Made by a program: the position numbers and the translations under genes
Assembly (NCBI GenBank): GCA_934256705.1
Contig: CAKQPF010000012.1
Location: 4,872 to 68,871, forward strand
Reading direction: 5' to 3'
Length of the DNA: 64,000 bases
Source: an uncultured Prevotella sp.
GTDB taxonomy: Bacteria; Bacteroidota; Bacteroidia; Bacteroidales; Bacteroidaceae
In this document: positions 51,899-61,091 of the stretch, in pieces
How positions within the stretch are numbered: the first letter of the stretch is position 1
How the letters are laid out: each line of letters opens with the position of its first letter
The notes under the pieces: generated by a model
The model's database searches: none
The model's input: only the letters and a program-made list of their open reading frames with translations
Told to the model about the DNA's origin: nothing

Positions 51899-52786
51899 TC
51901 ATTTGACAGGTTCTATATGAAGCATGATGTAAGTGTCTTTTCCGAACTCTTCACGCAATGCTTTCTCTATCTGAGTCGCATGATAGTGTGCTGTTGTCAG
52001 GGATATTTCGCCCGGCAATCGAAAGTGCATCTCAATGGCAATGATGTTTCCTATGTGACGTGTGTGGAGGTTGTGAATGTCACAGACGAGCGAGTCCTTA
52101 TAGACAATGGATTCAATTTTGTCTTCAACGTCCTTTGGTAAACTTTCCTCCAATAGTTCCCCTGAAGCCTGGCGTAAGAGATGGAGAGCTGTGAAAAGAA
52201 TGAGAATACTGACTATTACTGCAGCAATAGGGTCTAATATCGCCCATTTGCTACCCAGGAGAATTGCTCCGCCGATTCCAATAGAAGTGCCAATTGATGA
52301 AAGAGCATCGCTTCGATGATGCCAGGCATTGGCTTCCAAGGCTTGAGACTGCACTTCTTTTGCCACTTTTTCTGTGATACGAAAAATCCATTCCTTAAGT
52401 ATGATACTTAATAATGCGGCTATTAATGCGACAGTACCAGGAATGGGTAGTGTTCCACCGTTAATTACTGATATGATTTTTTCGATTCCATCCCATGCAA
52501 GCATTACAGCTACGATGATGAGAGCCATGCCTATGATGGACGTTGCAATCGTTTCGTATTTGCCATGACCATAGTCATGATCACTGTCTGCAGGCTTGCT
52601 GCTCAGTTTTACGAAAGCTATCACCACCACATCTGTAAGGAAGTCGCTTAGAGAATGTACGGCATCAGCTATCATTGCAGCTGAATGTCCTAATATTCCT
52701 GCGGTGAACTTCAGAATGAGAAGTAAAACATTGACTATACTTCCTGTAATCGTTACCTTGTATATTCTTTGATCTCTTGTCTGCAT
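51899..52786 (-). CDS. Cation diffusion facilitator (Zn/Fe/Mn efflux)
   Basis: About 295 residues from the ATG at 52786 (MQTRDQRIYKV); an in-frame ATG at 52813 would add nine residues. Six membrane helices with the metal site DAVHSLSDFLTD in helix 2 and WHHRSDALSS in helix 5, the HDYGHGKYE loop, and a C-terminal cytosolic domain with HNLHTRHIG. Exports divalent metals in exchange for protons; the metal cannot be fixed from sequence. Has its own promoter. Confidence 0.9.
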   Translation of the reverse strand: MQTRDQRIYKVTITGSIVNVLLLILKFTAGILGHSAAMIADAVHSLSDFLTDVVVIAFVKLSSKPADSDHDYGHGKYETIATSIIGMALIIVAVMLAWDGIEKIISVINGGTLPIPGTVALIAALLSIILKEWIFRITEKVAKEVQSQALEANAWHHRSDALSSIGTSIGIGGAILLGSKWAILDPIAAVIVSILILFTALHLLRQASGELLEESLPKDVEDKIESIVYKDSLVCDIHNLHTRHIGNIIAIEMHFRLPGEISLTTAHYHATQIEKALREEFGKDTYIMLHIEPVK

Positions 52787-52847
52787 AATATTATGTTGTT
52801 TTGTTTTAAACAATGGGTTGTGTTTATTGTCAGATTTGAATCAACTG

Positions 52848-52878
52848 CAAAGTTAATACTATTATTTAATACTGCAAA
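52848..52878 (-). promoter_or_regulatory. CDF gene promoter
   Basis: Minus-strand TTTG (52878-52875), 19 bp, TAACTTTG (52855-52848). Confidence 0.84.
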
Positions 52879-52911
52879 GAAATCTGATGGAGAAAACCAA
52901 GCTGATGATAA

Positions 52912-53110
52912 TAAAAATTCCCTCTCGCTTCACAGCGAGAGGGAACAACAACACAAACACAAATAATTACCCCGACTTTCACGGGGTCACTTGAAACATA
53001 TCTTTATTTCTCACTATAAATGCAATCACATAGTGACAGACATCCAAGGAGAAAACTAATCAATTTCACGGCCCTTAAAACACATCAATGATTGTGTGGT
53101 TTTCAAGAGA
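52912..53110 (-). ncRNA. Candidate structured small RNA, about 200 nt
   Basis: A stand-alone transcription unit without a credible reading frame. A consensus promoter (53116-53147) points left and a perfect 12-bp terminator stem with five U on the minus strand lies at its far end. Between them the RNA can form an end-closing stem CTTGAAA/TTTCAAG (53101-53107 with 52990-52996), a hairpin TCACTAT/ATAGTGA (53011-53017 with 53030-53036), an ACCCCG/CGGGGT hairpin (52969-52974 with 52982-52987) and a small hairpin near the 5' end. Size and isolation fit a regulatory RNA such as a 6S-like RNA or a Bacteroidales-specific family; I cannot name it with certainty. Confidence 0.68.
52918..52945 (-). terminator. 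Terminator of the candidate small RNA
   Basis: Perfect 12-bp stem (52918-52929 and 52934-52945), 4-nt loop, five T on the minus strand after it. Confidence 0.9.
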
Positions 53111-53115
53111 CGATG

Positions 53116-53147
53116 CAAAGTTATTGATATTATTATGATTATCCAAA
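53116..53147 (-). promoter_or_regulatory. Promoter of the candidate small RNA
   Basis: Minus-strand TTTG (53147-53144), 20 bp, TAACTTTG (53123-53116). No protein-coding gene follows before the terminator. Confidence 0.82.
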
Positions 53148-53264
53148 AGAAAAGTCCTAAAAAAAATAAAAAACTTTGATTTTTCCCATAAAAAAGTCTC
53201 AAATCAGCCGTTAAACTAGTGCAGACAGGGATTCAATGGGTCTTTTTATGCTTTTTAGAGTTGG

Positions 53265-53300
53265 GTCTTCACTTCGTGTATAATCGACATTATTATTGGA
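53265..53300. repeat. Fragment resembling the 30.5-kb inverted repeat
   Basis: GTTGGGTCTTCACTTCGTGT followed by ATAATCG closely resembles the left half of the element at 30476-30550. Possibly a remnant. The rest of 53148-53391 shows no gene. Confidence 0.4.
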
Positions 53301-53391
53301 ATGAAAGACGAAATTTTCTATGATTCTTTTCGGATGTCTTATTCATGGAGATGATAAAAACTTACCAAATGAAAAAGAAATACAAACAATA

Positions 53392-53427
53392 AGGTGGACA
53401 AAATTGACGTTCCAATCTTGCCCACCT
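53392..53427 (-). terminator. rnf operon terminator
   Basis: Fifteen-base arms (53392-53406 and 53413-53427) pair fully if two G-U pairs are allowed on the minus strand. A U-rich stretch follows. Lies 47 bp past the rnfA stop. Confidence 0.8.
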
Positions 53428-53473
53428 GCTTGTCTTGATTATATCTCGAAGTTGTTATAATTCGTTATAAGGT

Positions 53474-54076
53474 TTATTCAAGTCCGAACAGTATCTTCAA
53501 TCCTCCGTCCACACCAGAGAATCCCATGAATGCAAGGGAAAGCAGGGATGCAGTGACGAGAGTAATGCTGACTCCCTTCATGCCTTTAGGAATGGCGGAG
53601 AACTCCAATTGCTCACGCAAACCAGCGAAAAGTACAAGCGCAATGCCAAAGCCTATTGCACTTGCAATGGCATAATTGAGCGACATAAGAAGTGAATAGT
53701 CCTTCTGTATCACAGATATTGCCACGCCGAGCACGGCACAGTTTGTGGTGATAAGAGGGAGAAACACGCCAAGAGCTTGATAGAGTGGGGGTGAAACCTT
53801 CTTGAGGATGATTTCTACCATCTGCACAAGTGAAGCAATTACAAGGATGAAAGAGAGAGTTTGCAGATATTCCAGTCCGAAAGGATTGAGCACATATATC
53901 TGCACAAGCCAAGTCACGAGAGTGGCAAGTGCCATTACAAATGCTACAGCCGCTGACATTCCGAGGGAAGTGTTCACCTTCTGGCTGACTCCAAGGAAAG
54001 GACAGATTCCGAGGAACTGTGACAAAACGATATTGTTTACGAATATCGCTGCTATGAAAATCAATAAATATTCCAT
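53474..54076 (-). CDS. rnfA: Rnf complex subunit RnfA
   Basis: Integral membrane subunit of the Rnf ferredoxin:NAD+ oxidoreductase. 200 residues and about six helices, beginning with the conserved IFVNNIVLSQFLGICPFLG, which carries the cysteine implicated in an intramembrane iron centre in RnfA/NqrE. Last gene of the operon. The 168 bp between it and rnfE are unusually long for this cluster. Confidence 0.95.
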   Translation of the reverse strand: MEYLLIFIAAIFVNNIVLSQFLGICPFLGVSQKVNTSLGMSAAVAFVMALATLVTWLVQIYVLNPFGLEYLQTLSFILVIASLVQMVEIILKKVSPPLYQALGVFLPLITTNCAVLGVAISVIQKDYSLLMSLNYAIASAIGFGIALVLFAGLREQLEFSAIPKGMKGVSITLVTASLLSLAFMGFSGVDGGLKILFGLE

Positions 54077-54244
54077 ATTCTAATATTTATAATATTGGTT
54101 CTGATGGGTCTGATGATTCAAATGGTCAATCACATGACAAAGAGAAAAGAATGCTTTTGGTGCATTGTTTCCACTTCATTTGAGGACCATGGATGTGAAT
54201 TCCCGTGATGAAGAATCTTCATTCCACCCATCGATTCAAATTCA

Positions 54245-54829
54245 TTAAGCCTTCTTGAATCTGTTGATAATAGCAATGATGTATCCAAGGGTGAGGAAAG
54301 CACCAGGAGGAAGAATGAATACAAGCATTCCGAACTGCTCTGGTACGATTCTGATATCGAATATAGTTCCATTGCCGAGAAGCTCACGGGCGATGCCGAG
54401 AGTGGTAAGTCCTATTGTAAATCCAAGTCCGATGCCGATACCGTCACAAGCAGAAGCAAGTGGTGAGTTCTTGCAAGCAAAAGACTCTGCACGTCCAAGG
54501 ATGATACAGTTTACTACAATCAGTGGGATAAAGAGACCCAACTGCTTGTTTACATCAGGCAAATACGCTGCAAGAGAGAACTGAACTATCGTCACAAGAG
54601 TCGCAATCACAACGATATAGACAGGTATATGCACCATGTCAGGTGTGATTTTCTTGATGAGAGAGATGCAGATGTTTGAGCAGATGAGCACAGCCATTGT
54701 GGCAAGTCCCATCATCATTCCGTTCATTGCACTTGTGGTAGTGGCGAGTGTAGGACACATACCGAGCATCAGGACAAAGGTAGGATTCTCCTTTATGATG
54801 CCATTTATGATAATACCGAGTTTTGACAT
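54245..54829 (-). CDS. rnfE: Rnf complex subunit RnfE
   Basis: Integral membrane subunit, 194 residues, about six helices. Begins with the family's GIIKENPTFVLMLGMCPTLA, with the paired cysteine to that of RnfA, and keeps VNCIILGRAESFA. Starts 6 bp after the rnfG stop. Confidence 0.95.
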   Translation of the reverse strand: MSKLGIIINGIIKENPTFVLMLGMCPTLATTTSAMNGMMMGLATMAVLICSNICISLIKKITPDMVHIPVYIVVIATLVTIVQFSLAAYLPDVNKQLGLFIPLIVVNCIILGRAESFACKNSPLASACDGIGIGLGFTIGLTTLGIARELLGNGTIFDIRIVPEQFGMLVFILPPGAFLTLGYIIAIINRFKKA

Positions 54830-54835
54830 AGTCTT

Positions 54836-55501
54836 TTAGTCCTCCTCTTGCTTAGAGGTTTCGATATTGCTATCGTCACCATCGTTGTTAATATTTGTCT
54901 CTTTACTTGCAATGTTGCCGTCGTTTTCGCAGAAAGCGTTATATGCTTGCTGGACAGCTCTAAGGAAAGATCTTGAGGTAATGGTAGATGCGGTTATGGC
55001 ATCAATATCGCCTCCGTCCTTGCTGACGGTGAAATTGTTGTCTTTTGGGCTGAGGCCTACGATGCAAGCCTTGCCTCCCTTACCTCCGTTCTCTGCTTTT
55101 TGGAACCAGGTATCAGCCTTTGCTCCAAGTCCTGGAGTTTCTGCAGTCTCAAGAATCGTGTATCCGAGGATTGTACCTTCCTTGTCGAAGCCGACGAGAA
55201 CTGTAAGGTTTCCACCAAAGCCATTAGGGTCTGTTGACTGGATGGCAGTGCCTTTGTCTGTTTTATAGATGATGAATTTGAGGTCTTTATTATCTACATT
55301 GCGTGTCACCTCTTTGGTTTCATTTATGGAACACTGTCCTCCCATCACCTGTTCGATACCAGCTTTCAGCGTGTTCTGAGCAGCATCTTCACGAGGTTTG
55401 AGGGTAATGTTGTTGACATAAGCAAGAAGACCTCCGCATATTACTGCCACGATGGTCAGGATTCCGACCATATTAGGCAAATTTGATTTGAGTTTTTCCA
55501 T
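54836..55501 (-). CDS. rnfG: Rnf complex subunit RnfG (covalent FMN)
   Basis: 221 residues: one N-terminal membrane helix and a periplasmic FMN-binding domain. The flavinylation site is ITASTITS, in which the Thr expected to bind FMN is kept although the usual SGAT/TGAT core reads TAST. The C-terminal 40 residues are acidic and Asn-rich, probably disordered. Modification would need an ApbE flavin transferase encoded elsewhere. Confidence 0.92.
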   Translation of the reverse strand: MEKLKSNLPNMVGILTIVAVICGGLLAYVNNITLKPREDAAQNTLKAGIEQVMGGQCSINETKEVTRNVDNKDLKFIIYKTDKGTAIQSTDPNGFGGNLTVLVGFDKEGTILGYTILETAETPGLGAKADTWFQKAENGGKGGKACIVGLSPKDNNFTVSKDGGDIDAITASTITSRSFLRAVQQAYNAFCENDGNIASKETNINNDGDDSNIETSKQEED

Positions 55502-55522
55502 ATTATTACGTCCTCCTGATTA

Positions 55523-56524
55523 TTATTTGTTTGCTGGAACTTCGCCAAAACGCTTTGGTTTCACGTACATATTTATAAGAGGAGTGAAAGCATTCATGAT
55601 GAGAATGGCGAAAGACATGCCTTCAGGATAAGCGCCCCAGTTACGAATTACGATGGTAAGCACGCCGATAGCAATGCCGTAGATAATCTGTCCCTTGTGG
55701 TTCATTGGTGATGTGACATAGTCTGTAGCCATGAAGATTGCTCCAAGCATCAGACCGCCAGAAAGCAATACCTGAACAGGATTAGCGTAAACAGGGTTTG
55801 CTGCGTGCATCAAACCTGAAATGACAAATACCGTAGCGAGAATGCTGACAGGAATATGCCAGGTGATAATCTTCTTCCAAAGCATGTAAGCAAGGCCTAA
55901 AAGGAGTGCGATTGCACATACTTCACCGATTGTTCCTGCACCCATACCGTTGGATGTGTTGCCAATAAGCATATCCATTGCAGAAGGGAGTTTGTCAAGG
56001 ACAGAAGCGTCGCCGTTCTTGATGGCTTCCTTCATCACGGCAAGCGGAGTTGCGCCTGTGGTTGCATCCGTGTAGGAAGTCCACTGACCCTCCACTGGCC
56101 ATGAAGTCATAGCCGTAGGGAAAGACACGAGGAGGAAACAACGACCTACGAGGGCTGGATTGAAAGGATTTTGACCGAGTCCGCCAAACGTCATCTTTGC
56201 AACGCCGATGGCTACGAGAGCACCGACGATAATCATCCATATAGGGAAATTGGACGGAAGGTTCATTCCAAGCAAAAGACCTGTAACGATAGCTGAACCG
56301 TCATGAAGGGTAGGTTTGCGCTTGAGGAATGCCTTGCAGATAGCCCATTCAAAGAACATACATGAGGCAACGCTCACGAGGCATACGATGGCAGATCCTA
56401 TTCCAAAGAAATAGCAAGATGCCAAAAGAGCGGGCAATAAGGCAATTACCACTCCGTACATATTCTTCTCGACGCTGTCGTTACCGTGAGCGTGAGGAGA
56501 TAATGAAACTACGAGTTTACTCAT
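55523..56524 (-). CDS. rnfD: Rnf complex subunit RnfD (covalent FMN)
   Basis: 333-residue membrane subunit of the NqrB/RnfD family with about nine or ten helices. The covalent FMN threonine lies in TTGATPLAVM. Contains GGLGQNPFNPALVGR, typical of the family. Sits between rnfC and rnfG. Confidence 0.95.
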   Translation of the reverse strand: MSKLVVSLSPHAHGNDSVEKNMYGVVIALLPALLASCYFFGIGSAIVCLVSVASCMFFEWAICKAFLKRKPTLHDGSAIVTGLLLGMNLPSNFPIWMIIVGALVAIGVAKMTFGGLGQNPFNPALVGRCFLLVSFPTAMTSWPVEGQWTSYTDATTGATPLAVMKEAIKNGDASVLDKLPSAMDMLIGNTSNGMGAGTIGEVCAIALLLGLAYMLWKKIITWHIPVSILATVFVISGLMHAANPVYANPVQVLLSGGLMLGAIFMATDYVTSPMNHKGQIIYGIAIGVLTIVIRNWGAYPEGMSFAILIMNAFTPLINMYVKPKRFGEVPANK

Positions 56525-56578
56525 TGTTTTTTATATTTTTCTTGTTTTATGTTTATGTAGTTAAAAGAGGAATGGGAA

Positions 56579-57937
56579 TTATTTCTTGGCCGCACGGGAG
56601 CGTATAATGCCCATTACAGTCTGCTTGCCGAGGCGGATGTTGTCGAGCATAGGACGGTGAGCAGGACAGGTAAACTGGCACGAACCACACTCGATACATG
56701 ATGTAATCATCTCTTTTTCAAGCATATCCCATTTCTTCAATGCACTTCCTGTAGCGAGAAGGAAAGGTTCGAGTCCCATAGGGCAAGCGCTGACGCACTT
56801 TGCGCAACGGATACAAGGCTGAGCCTCTTTACGGTGAGCGTCATCATCAGTGAGGATTGTTACGGAGTTCTGTCCCTTGCCTACTGGCACATCGAGTGAG
56901 TTGACCGCCTTGCCCATCATCGGACCACCTGCAAGAACCTTGTTTTCTCCATCAGGAAGACCACCACAAAGGTCGATGAGTTCCCCAAAGGATGTTCCCA
57001 TCCTTACGAGGAAATTGCTTGGCTTGGCCAGTTTCTTGCCGGTCACAGTGGTGTATCTCTCAAAGAGAGGCTTGTGCTTCATCACGGCTTCATAGACAGC
57101 GACGGCAGTACCGGCATTCTGGACGATGGCACCCACATTGACAGGGATTGCAGGAGGCGCAGGAACTTGTCGTCCAATGACTGCATCTACGAGCTGCTTC
57201 TCTCCACCTTGTGGATATTTCTTGGCTAGAGGCACCACCTCTATATTGCTGATGCCCTTCTCCTGGAGTTTCTTTGCAAGGAGGTCAATGGCAGCAGGCT
57301 TGTTGTCCTCTATACCGATGTATCCCTTGTTTACTTTGGCACCAGCCATAAGGATTTTGACACCCTCAATGAGTTGGTCGCCCTTTTCCATCATCAGACG
57401 GTAGTCAGAAGTGATGTAAGGCTCACATTCCACACCATTTATAATGACGCATTCAGGCTTGGCGCCAGGAGGAGGACAGAGCTTTACGAAAGTAGGGAAG
57501 CAAGCACCGCCCATACCAACGACTCCTGCAGCCTTTATTCTGTTTACAATTTCCTCAGGTGTGAGCTCTGGATGCTCTTCAAGAGTTTCCAGTTTGTCGC
57601 TTCTGTCGATTGTCTCTTCCCATTCATCGCCTTCTACATTGATGATGATGGCAGGCTGGAGGTAGCCGGATGCGTTGATTGCATTGTCAACTTTGAATAC
57701 GGTACCAGAGACAGAACTATGTATTGGTGCGCTGATAAAGCCGCCGGCTTCAGCAATGAGGGTGCCGACTTTTACTTTGTCACCTTTCTTTACCACGGGT
57801 TTTGCAGGAGCACCGATATGCTGGCTTAAAGGGAAAACAGCCTGCTTAGGCAGTGGGGCTGGCTGGGTAACGGCATCATTGCTCAGTTTGTTCTCATCTG
57901 GATGTATGCCGCCTATACGGAAAGTCTTTATTTTCAT
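56579..57937 (-). CDS. rnfC: Rnf complex subunit RnfC
   Basis: 452 residues. NADH/FMN-binding subunit with the barrel-sandwich N terminus, a Rossmann-like NADH region (GVVGMGGACFPT) and two 4Fe-4S clusters near the C terminus in CIRCAKCVSACP and CIECGSCQFTCP. Cytoplasmic side of the complex; passes electrons between NADH and RnfB. Only 3 bp separate it from rnfB. Confidence 0.96.
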   Translation of the reverse strand: MKIKTFRIGGIHPDENKLSNDAVTQPAPLPKQAVFPLSQHIGAPAKPVVKKGDKVKVGTLIAEAGGFISAPIHSSVSGTVFKVDNAINASGYLQPAIIINVEGDEWEETIDRSDKLETLEEHPELTPEEIVNRIKAAGVVGMGGACFPTFVKLCPPPGAKPECVIINGVECEPYITSDYRLMMEKGDQLIEGVKILMAGAKVNKGYIGIEDNKPAAIDLLAKKLQEKGISNIEVVPLAKKYPQGGEKQLVDAVIGRQVPAPPAIPVNVGAIVQNAGTAVAVYEAVMKHKPLFERYTTVTGKKLAKPSNFLVRMGTSFGELIDLCGGLPDGENKVLAGGPMMGKAVNSLDVPVGKGQNSVTILTDDDAHRKEAQPCIRCAKCVSACPMGLEPFLLATGSALKKWDMLEKEMITSCIECGSCQFTCPAHRPMLDNIRLGKQTVMGIIRSRAAKK

Positions 57938-57940
57938 CTG

Positions 57941-58849
57941 TTAAGCCTCCTTTGCTTTAGGTTCTACATTAATCTTTTCTCCAGCCTCTGCCTTTGGAGC
58001 TTCTTCGCTCTTTGGCTTGAGTGGTGGGAGAGTAAACGTGCATTTGATAGCTCCTGTAGGGCATTCGCGGGCGCAAAGTCCGCAAGCCTTACACTTGTTG
58101 AAGTCGATGTAGCTGACATTGTTTTCGATGGTGATAGCATCAAATTTGCAGACTTTCTGGCATTTGCCGCATCCGATGCAAGCAGCACCGCAGGCTTTCT
58201 TTGCCACAGCGCCTTTATCCTTGTTCATGCAGGCCACATAGACGCGGCGTTCGCGCTTTCCAACATTGCGTAATTCGATGATGTGACGAGGGCAAGCCTT
58301 TACGCAAGCACCGCATGAAGTGCACTTTTCCGGGTCAACCTCAGCGATACCAGTTTCCGGATTAACCTTGATGGCATCGAAATTGCAGGCTCTCTCACAG
58401 TCGCCCCCACCGAGACAACCGTAACCGCAGGCAGTATCGCCCGAACCGGTAGAGTTCATTGCCGTACAAGTGCGCAATCCGTCATAGATGACAGTCTTCG
58501 GACGCAATGAGCAAATGCCACCACATCTCACTACAGCCACTTTCGGCTCACTGTTTGCGACAGCCATACCGAGAATGTCGGCTATCTTGCTCATACATTC
58601 AGCTCCTCCGACAGGACAGCTTAGTCCTTCGATAGAGCCGGCGTCAGCACCCTTTACCAGTGCGTCAGCCATTCCCGAACATCCTGGGAAACCGCATCCT
58701 CCGCAGTTTGCCTGAGGCAGGATTTCTGCAACTTGTGCGACTCTCGGATCTTCCTTTACAGCAAATTTCCTGGAACATGCGAACAGGATAGCAGAAGCTA
58801 TGAACGCGATTATTCCCAAGGCAATCACTGCAGGTAAAATTAAGTTCAT
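57941..58849 (-). CDS. rnfB: Rnf complex subunit RnfB (multi-cluster ferredoxin)
   Basis: 302 residues. One N-terminal membrane helix, a four-cysteine cluster domain NCGGCGFPGCSG, then several ferredoxin motifs (CGYGCLGGGDCERAC, CTSCGACVKACP, CIGCGKCQKVC, CKACGLCARECP). The cluster number is higher than in E. coli RsxB and fits the ferredoxin-reducing Rnf type. The tail is Lys/Glu-rich. Accepts or donates electrons to ferredoxin. Confidence 0.95.
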   Translation of the reverse strand: MNLILPAVIALGIIAFIASAILFACSRKFAVKEDPRVAQVAEILPQANCGGCGFPGCSGMADALVKGADAGSIEGLSCPVGGAECMSKIADILGMAVANSEPKVAVVRCGGICSLRPKTVIYDGLRTCTAMNSTGSGDTACGYGCLGGGDCERACNFDAIKVNPETGIAEVDPEKCTSCGACVKACPRHIIELRNVGKRERRVYVACMNKDKGAVAKKACGAACIGCGKCQKVCKFDAITIENNVSYIDFNKCKACGLCARECPTGAIKCTFTLPPLKPKSEEAPKAEAGEKINVEPKAKEA

Positions 58850-58870
58850 AATGATAAGTATTTTAAATAG

Positions 58871-59299
58871 TTAGTTGTTTATCTTGTCAATTCCAAATCC
58901 CATAATATTCTTCATGTATCCACGTAGGAAATAGAGCGCCAGATAGTAAGGTGTGAGGCTCGCAATTCCCGTCAGTGCCGCCACTCCTTCAGAAGTGCGG
59001 AAGACGGTGATGGCCGATATAATGGCCAGCATCATCAAGGCAAGAGGCAGTACAAAACCGAGGATTACAGCTTTGGTTCCTACGCCGACCGACTCTGTCA
59101 CATTGACTTTGTCGCCTACAGAGAAGTCTGCATAGTGGGGTGTCGTAACATCAATGATTTTTTCTTTGCTTTCGGAATTCTGACAATGACCAGCAATCTT
59201 GCATGATGCACATGCGCTGTTTTGGATTATTCGCACGCGCACGTTCTCTTTCTCTATGGATATTATGGTTCCTTCATGGGAAATGTCGTTGGTTTTCAT
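58871..59299 (-). CDS. RseC/MucC-family protein at head of rnf operon
   Basis: 142 residues: a cytoplasmic N-terminal half with CASCKIAGHCQNS (four-cysteine type cluster site) and two membrane helices (about 75-125). RseC family proteins accompany rnf/rsx genes and take part in SoxR reduction or complex regulation in Proteobacteria. Here it is the promoter-proximal gene of the rnf operon, so a role in assembly or redox control of Rnf is likely but inferred. Confidence 0.88.
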   Translation of the reverse strand: MKTNDISHEGTIISIEKENVRVRIIQNSACASCKIAGHCQNSESKEKIIDVTTPHYADFSVGDKVNVTESVGVGTKAVILGFVLPLALMMLAIISAITVFRTSEGVAALTGIASLTPYYLALYFLRGYMKNIMGFGIDKINN

Positions 59300-59354
59300 A
59301 TCAGTTAGGAAATCAAAGTCTGCTTATTGTAAAGTCTGCATTGCAAAATCGATG

Positions 59355-59385
59355 CAAAATTAGCATAAAAAATTGAAACTGCAAA
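59355..59385 (-). promoter_or_regulatory. rseC-rnf operon promoter
   Basis: Minus-strand TTTG (59385-59382), exactly 19 bp, TAATTTTG (59362-59355). It drives the seven-gene cluster; leader about 50 nt. Confidence 0.86.
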
Positions 59386-59443
59386 TAAAAAACAAGAATA
59401 ATGCACATTTTTTGTCTTTTATTTGTATTTCGCAGATGATTTG

Positions 59444-59475
59444 TTTGGCAATGTCAGTTTTTTCTTGTATTTTTG
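59444..59475 (+). promoter_or_regulatory. pyk promoter
   Basis: TTTG at 59444-59447, 20 bp, TATTTTTG at 59468-59475. Back to back with the rnf promoter; leader about 90 nt. Confidence 0.84.
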
Positions 59476-59572
59476 CAACTTAAAAAGAAGGTAATAGTAC
59501 CATGATCTGGCAATGCGAGGAATTGGTGCATTGTATTTTGGGATATATAAATAATGAAGAACCATAAATAAT

Positions 59573-61015
59573 ATGAAGCAAACAAAAATAGTAGCGTCAG
59601 TAAGCGACCGCAGGTGCAGTGTGGAATTCATTCAGCAACTCTATGATGCTGGAGCGAATGTTATCCGCATGAATACAGCTCATGCCGACGCTGACGGCAT
59701 AAAGGAAATTATAAGAAACGTACGCACAGTCTCGTCGCATCTTGGAATACTCATAGATACGAAGGGACCGGAAGTGCGTACGACTGGCAATGCTGAGCCT
59801 ATACCTTATAAAATAGGTGAAAGAGTCAGCATTTACGGTTGTCCTGACGAAGATACCGTGCATGATAGAATCTGTCTTTCTTATCCCCTCATCCATAAGG
59901 ATGTCAAGGTAGGCGACCATATCCTCTTCGATGATGGTGAACTTGATGTCCTTATAGTAGATATAAAAGGTGAGGAAATATGCGTTGAGGTGATGAATGA
60001 TGGCGTTCTCGGTTCTCACAAGAGCGTTAACGTACCGGGCGAGCATATTGACCTTCCTGCACTTACCGAGAAGGACAAGGCAAACATCCTTCTCGCAATC
60101 GAACAGGACATTGACTTCATTGCGCATTCTTTCGTGCGCAGTGCTTCAGATGTAAAGGCGGTGCAGGATATTCTCGATGCCCACAACTCCGACATTAAGA
60201 TTATCTCCAAGATCGAGAATCAGGAAGGCGTGGACAATATTGATGAGATAATAGATGCCAGCTACGGAATAATGATTGCGCGCGGAGACCTGGGCATTGA
60301 GGTTCCTCTGGAAGAAATTCCTGGAATCCAGCGCATGATAATCAAGAAGTGCGTGTTCAAGAAGAAACCGGTAATCGTGGCAACGCAGATGCTTCATACC
60401 ATGATAAAGAATCCTCGTCCTACACGCGCTGAGGTGAGCGATGTGGCAAATGCCGTATTCAACAATACTGATGCCTTGATGCTTTCCGGCGAAACTGCAA
60501 GCGGCAAATATCCAGTCGAGGCGGTTGCCACAATGGCTAAGATAGCAGAGCGTGCCGAACTGGACCGCGGACGCTATTCCCGCAAGATGGACGTGGATGG
60601 TAGTGACACTACAATCCGTGATTATCTCTGCCGTTGTGCCATTGAGACGACGGAAAAGCTTGGCGTGAGATGCATTCTTACGGATTCCGGCACAGGAGAA
60701 GATGCTCGTACACTTGCGGCTTACCGCGGACCTAATCCTATCCTTGCGGCTTGTTATCATGACAAGCTCCAGCGATGGCTTGCGCTCTCATACGGTGTGA
60801 CTGCATTCTGCCCGAAGGATGCCGACAAGGAGAATGTGGATCTGCTCTTTGCGGAATCTCTCCGTAAATACGTGGATCGCGGACAGCTCTCACGCGAGGA
60901 TAAGGTGACTTATCTCTCTGGGCACATGGGCATTGGAGTGATAGAAAAGCATGCCGGAGCGACAATGCTTGAGGTGAATACCGTTGGCAAAGTGCTTGAT
61001 ACATATAAGTTGTAA
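59573..61015 (+). CDS. pyk: Pyruvate kinase
   Basis: Last step of glycolysis, phosphoenolpyruvate + ADP to pyruvate + ATP. 480 residues with DTKGPEVRT, the catalytic-lysine region IISKIENQEG, the Mg site IARGDLGIEVP and MLSGETASGKYP. It has a normal C-terminal domain without the extra PEP-utiliser domain of some bacteria. Has its own promoter. Confidence 0.95.
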   Translation: MKQTKIVASVSDRRCSVEFIQQLYDAGANVIRMNTAHADADGIKEIIRNVRTVSSHLGILIDTKGPEVRTTGNAEPIPYKIGERVSIYGCPDEDTVHDRICLSYPLIHKDVKVGDHILFDDGELDVLIVDIKGEEICVEVMNDGVLGSHKSVNVPGEHIDLPALTEKDKANILLAIEQDIDFIAHSFVRSASDVKAVQDILDAHNSDIKIISKIENQEGVDNIDEIIDASYGIMIARGDLGIEVPLEEIPGIQRMIIKKCVFKKKPVIVATQMLHTMIKNPRPTRAEVSDVANAVFNNTDALMLSGETASGKYPVEAVATMAKIAERAELDRGRYSRKMDVDGSDTTIRDYLCRCAIETTEKLGVRCILTDSGTGEDARTLAAYRGPNPILAACYHDKLQRWLALSYGVTAFCPKDADKENVDLLFAESLRKYVDRGQLSREDKVTYLSGHMGIGVIEKHAGATMLEVNTVGKVLDTYKL

Positions 61016-61091
61016 GCAATCGGTTTCCCAATTGTCTGATGATAACGGAGGTGAAAATCTCCTTCTTATGATTTGAAACGATACAACACCC

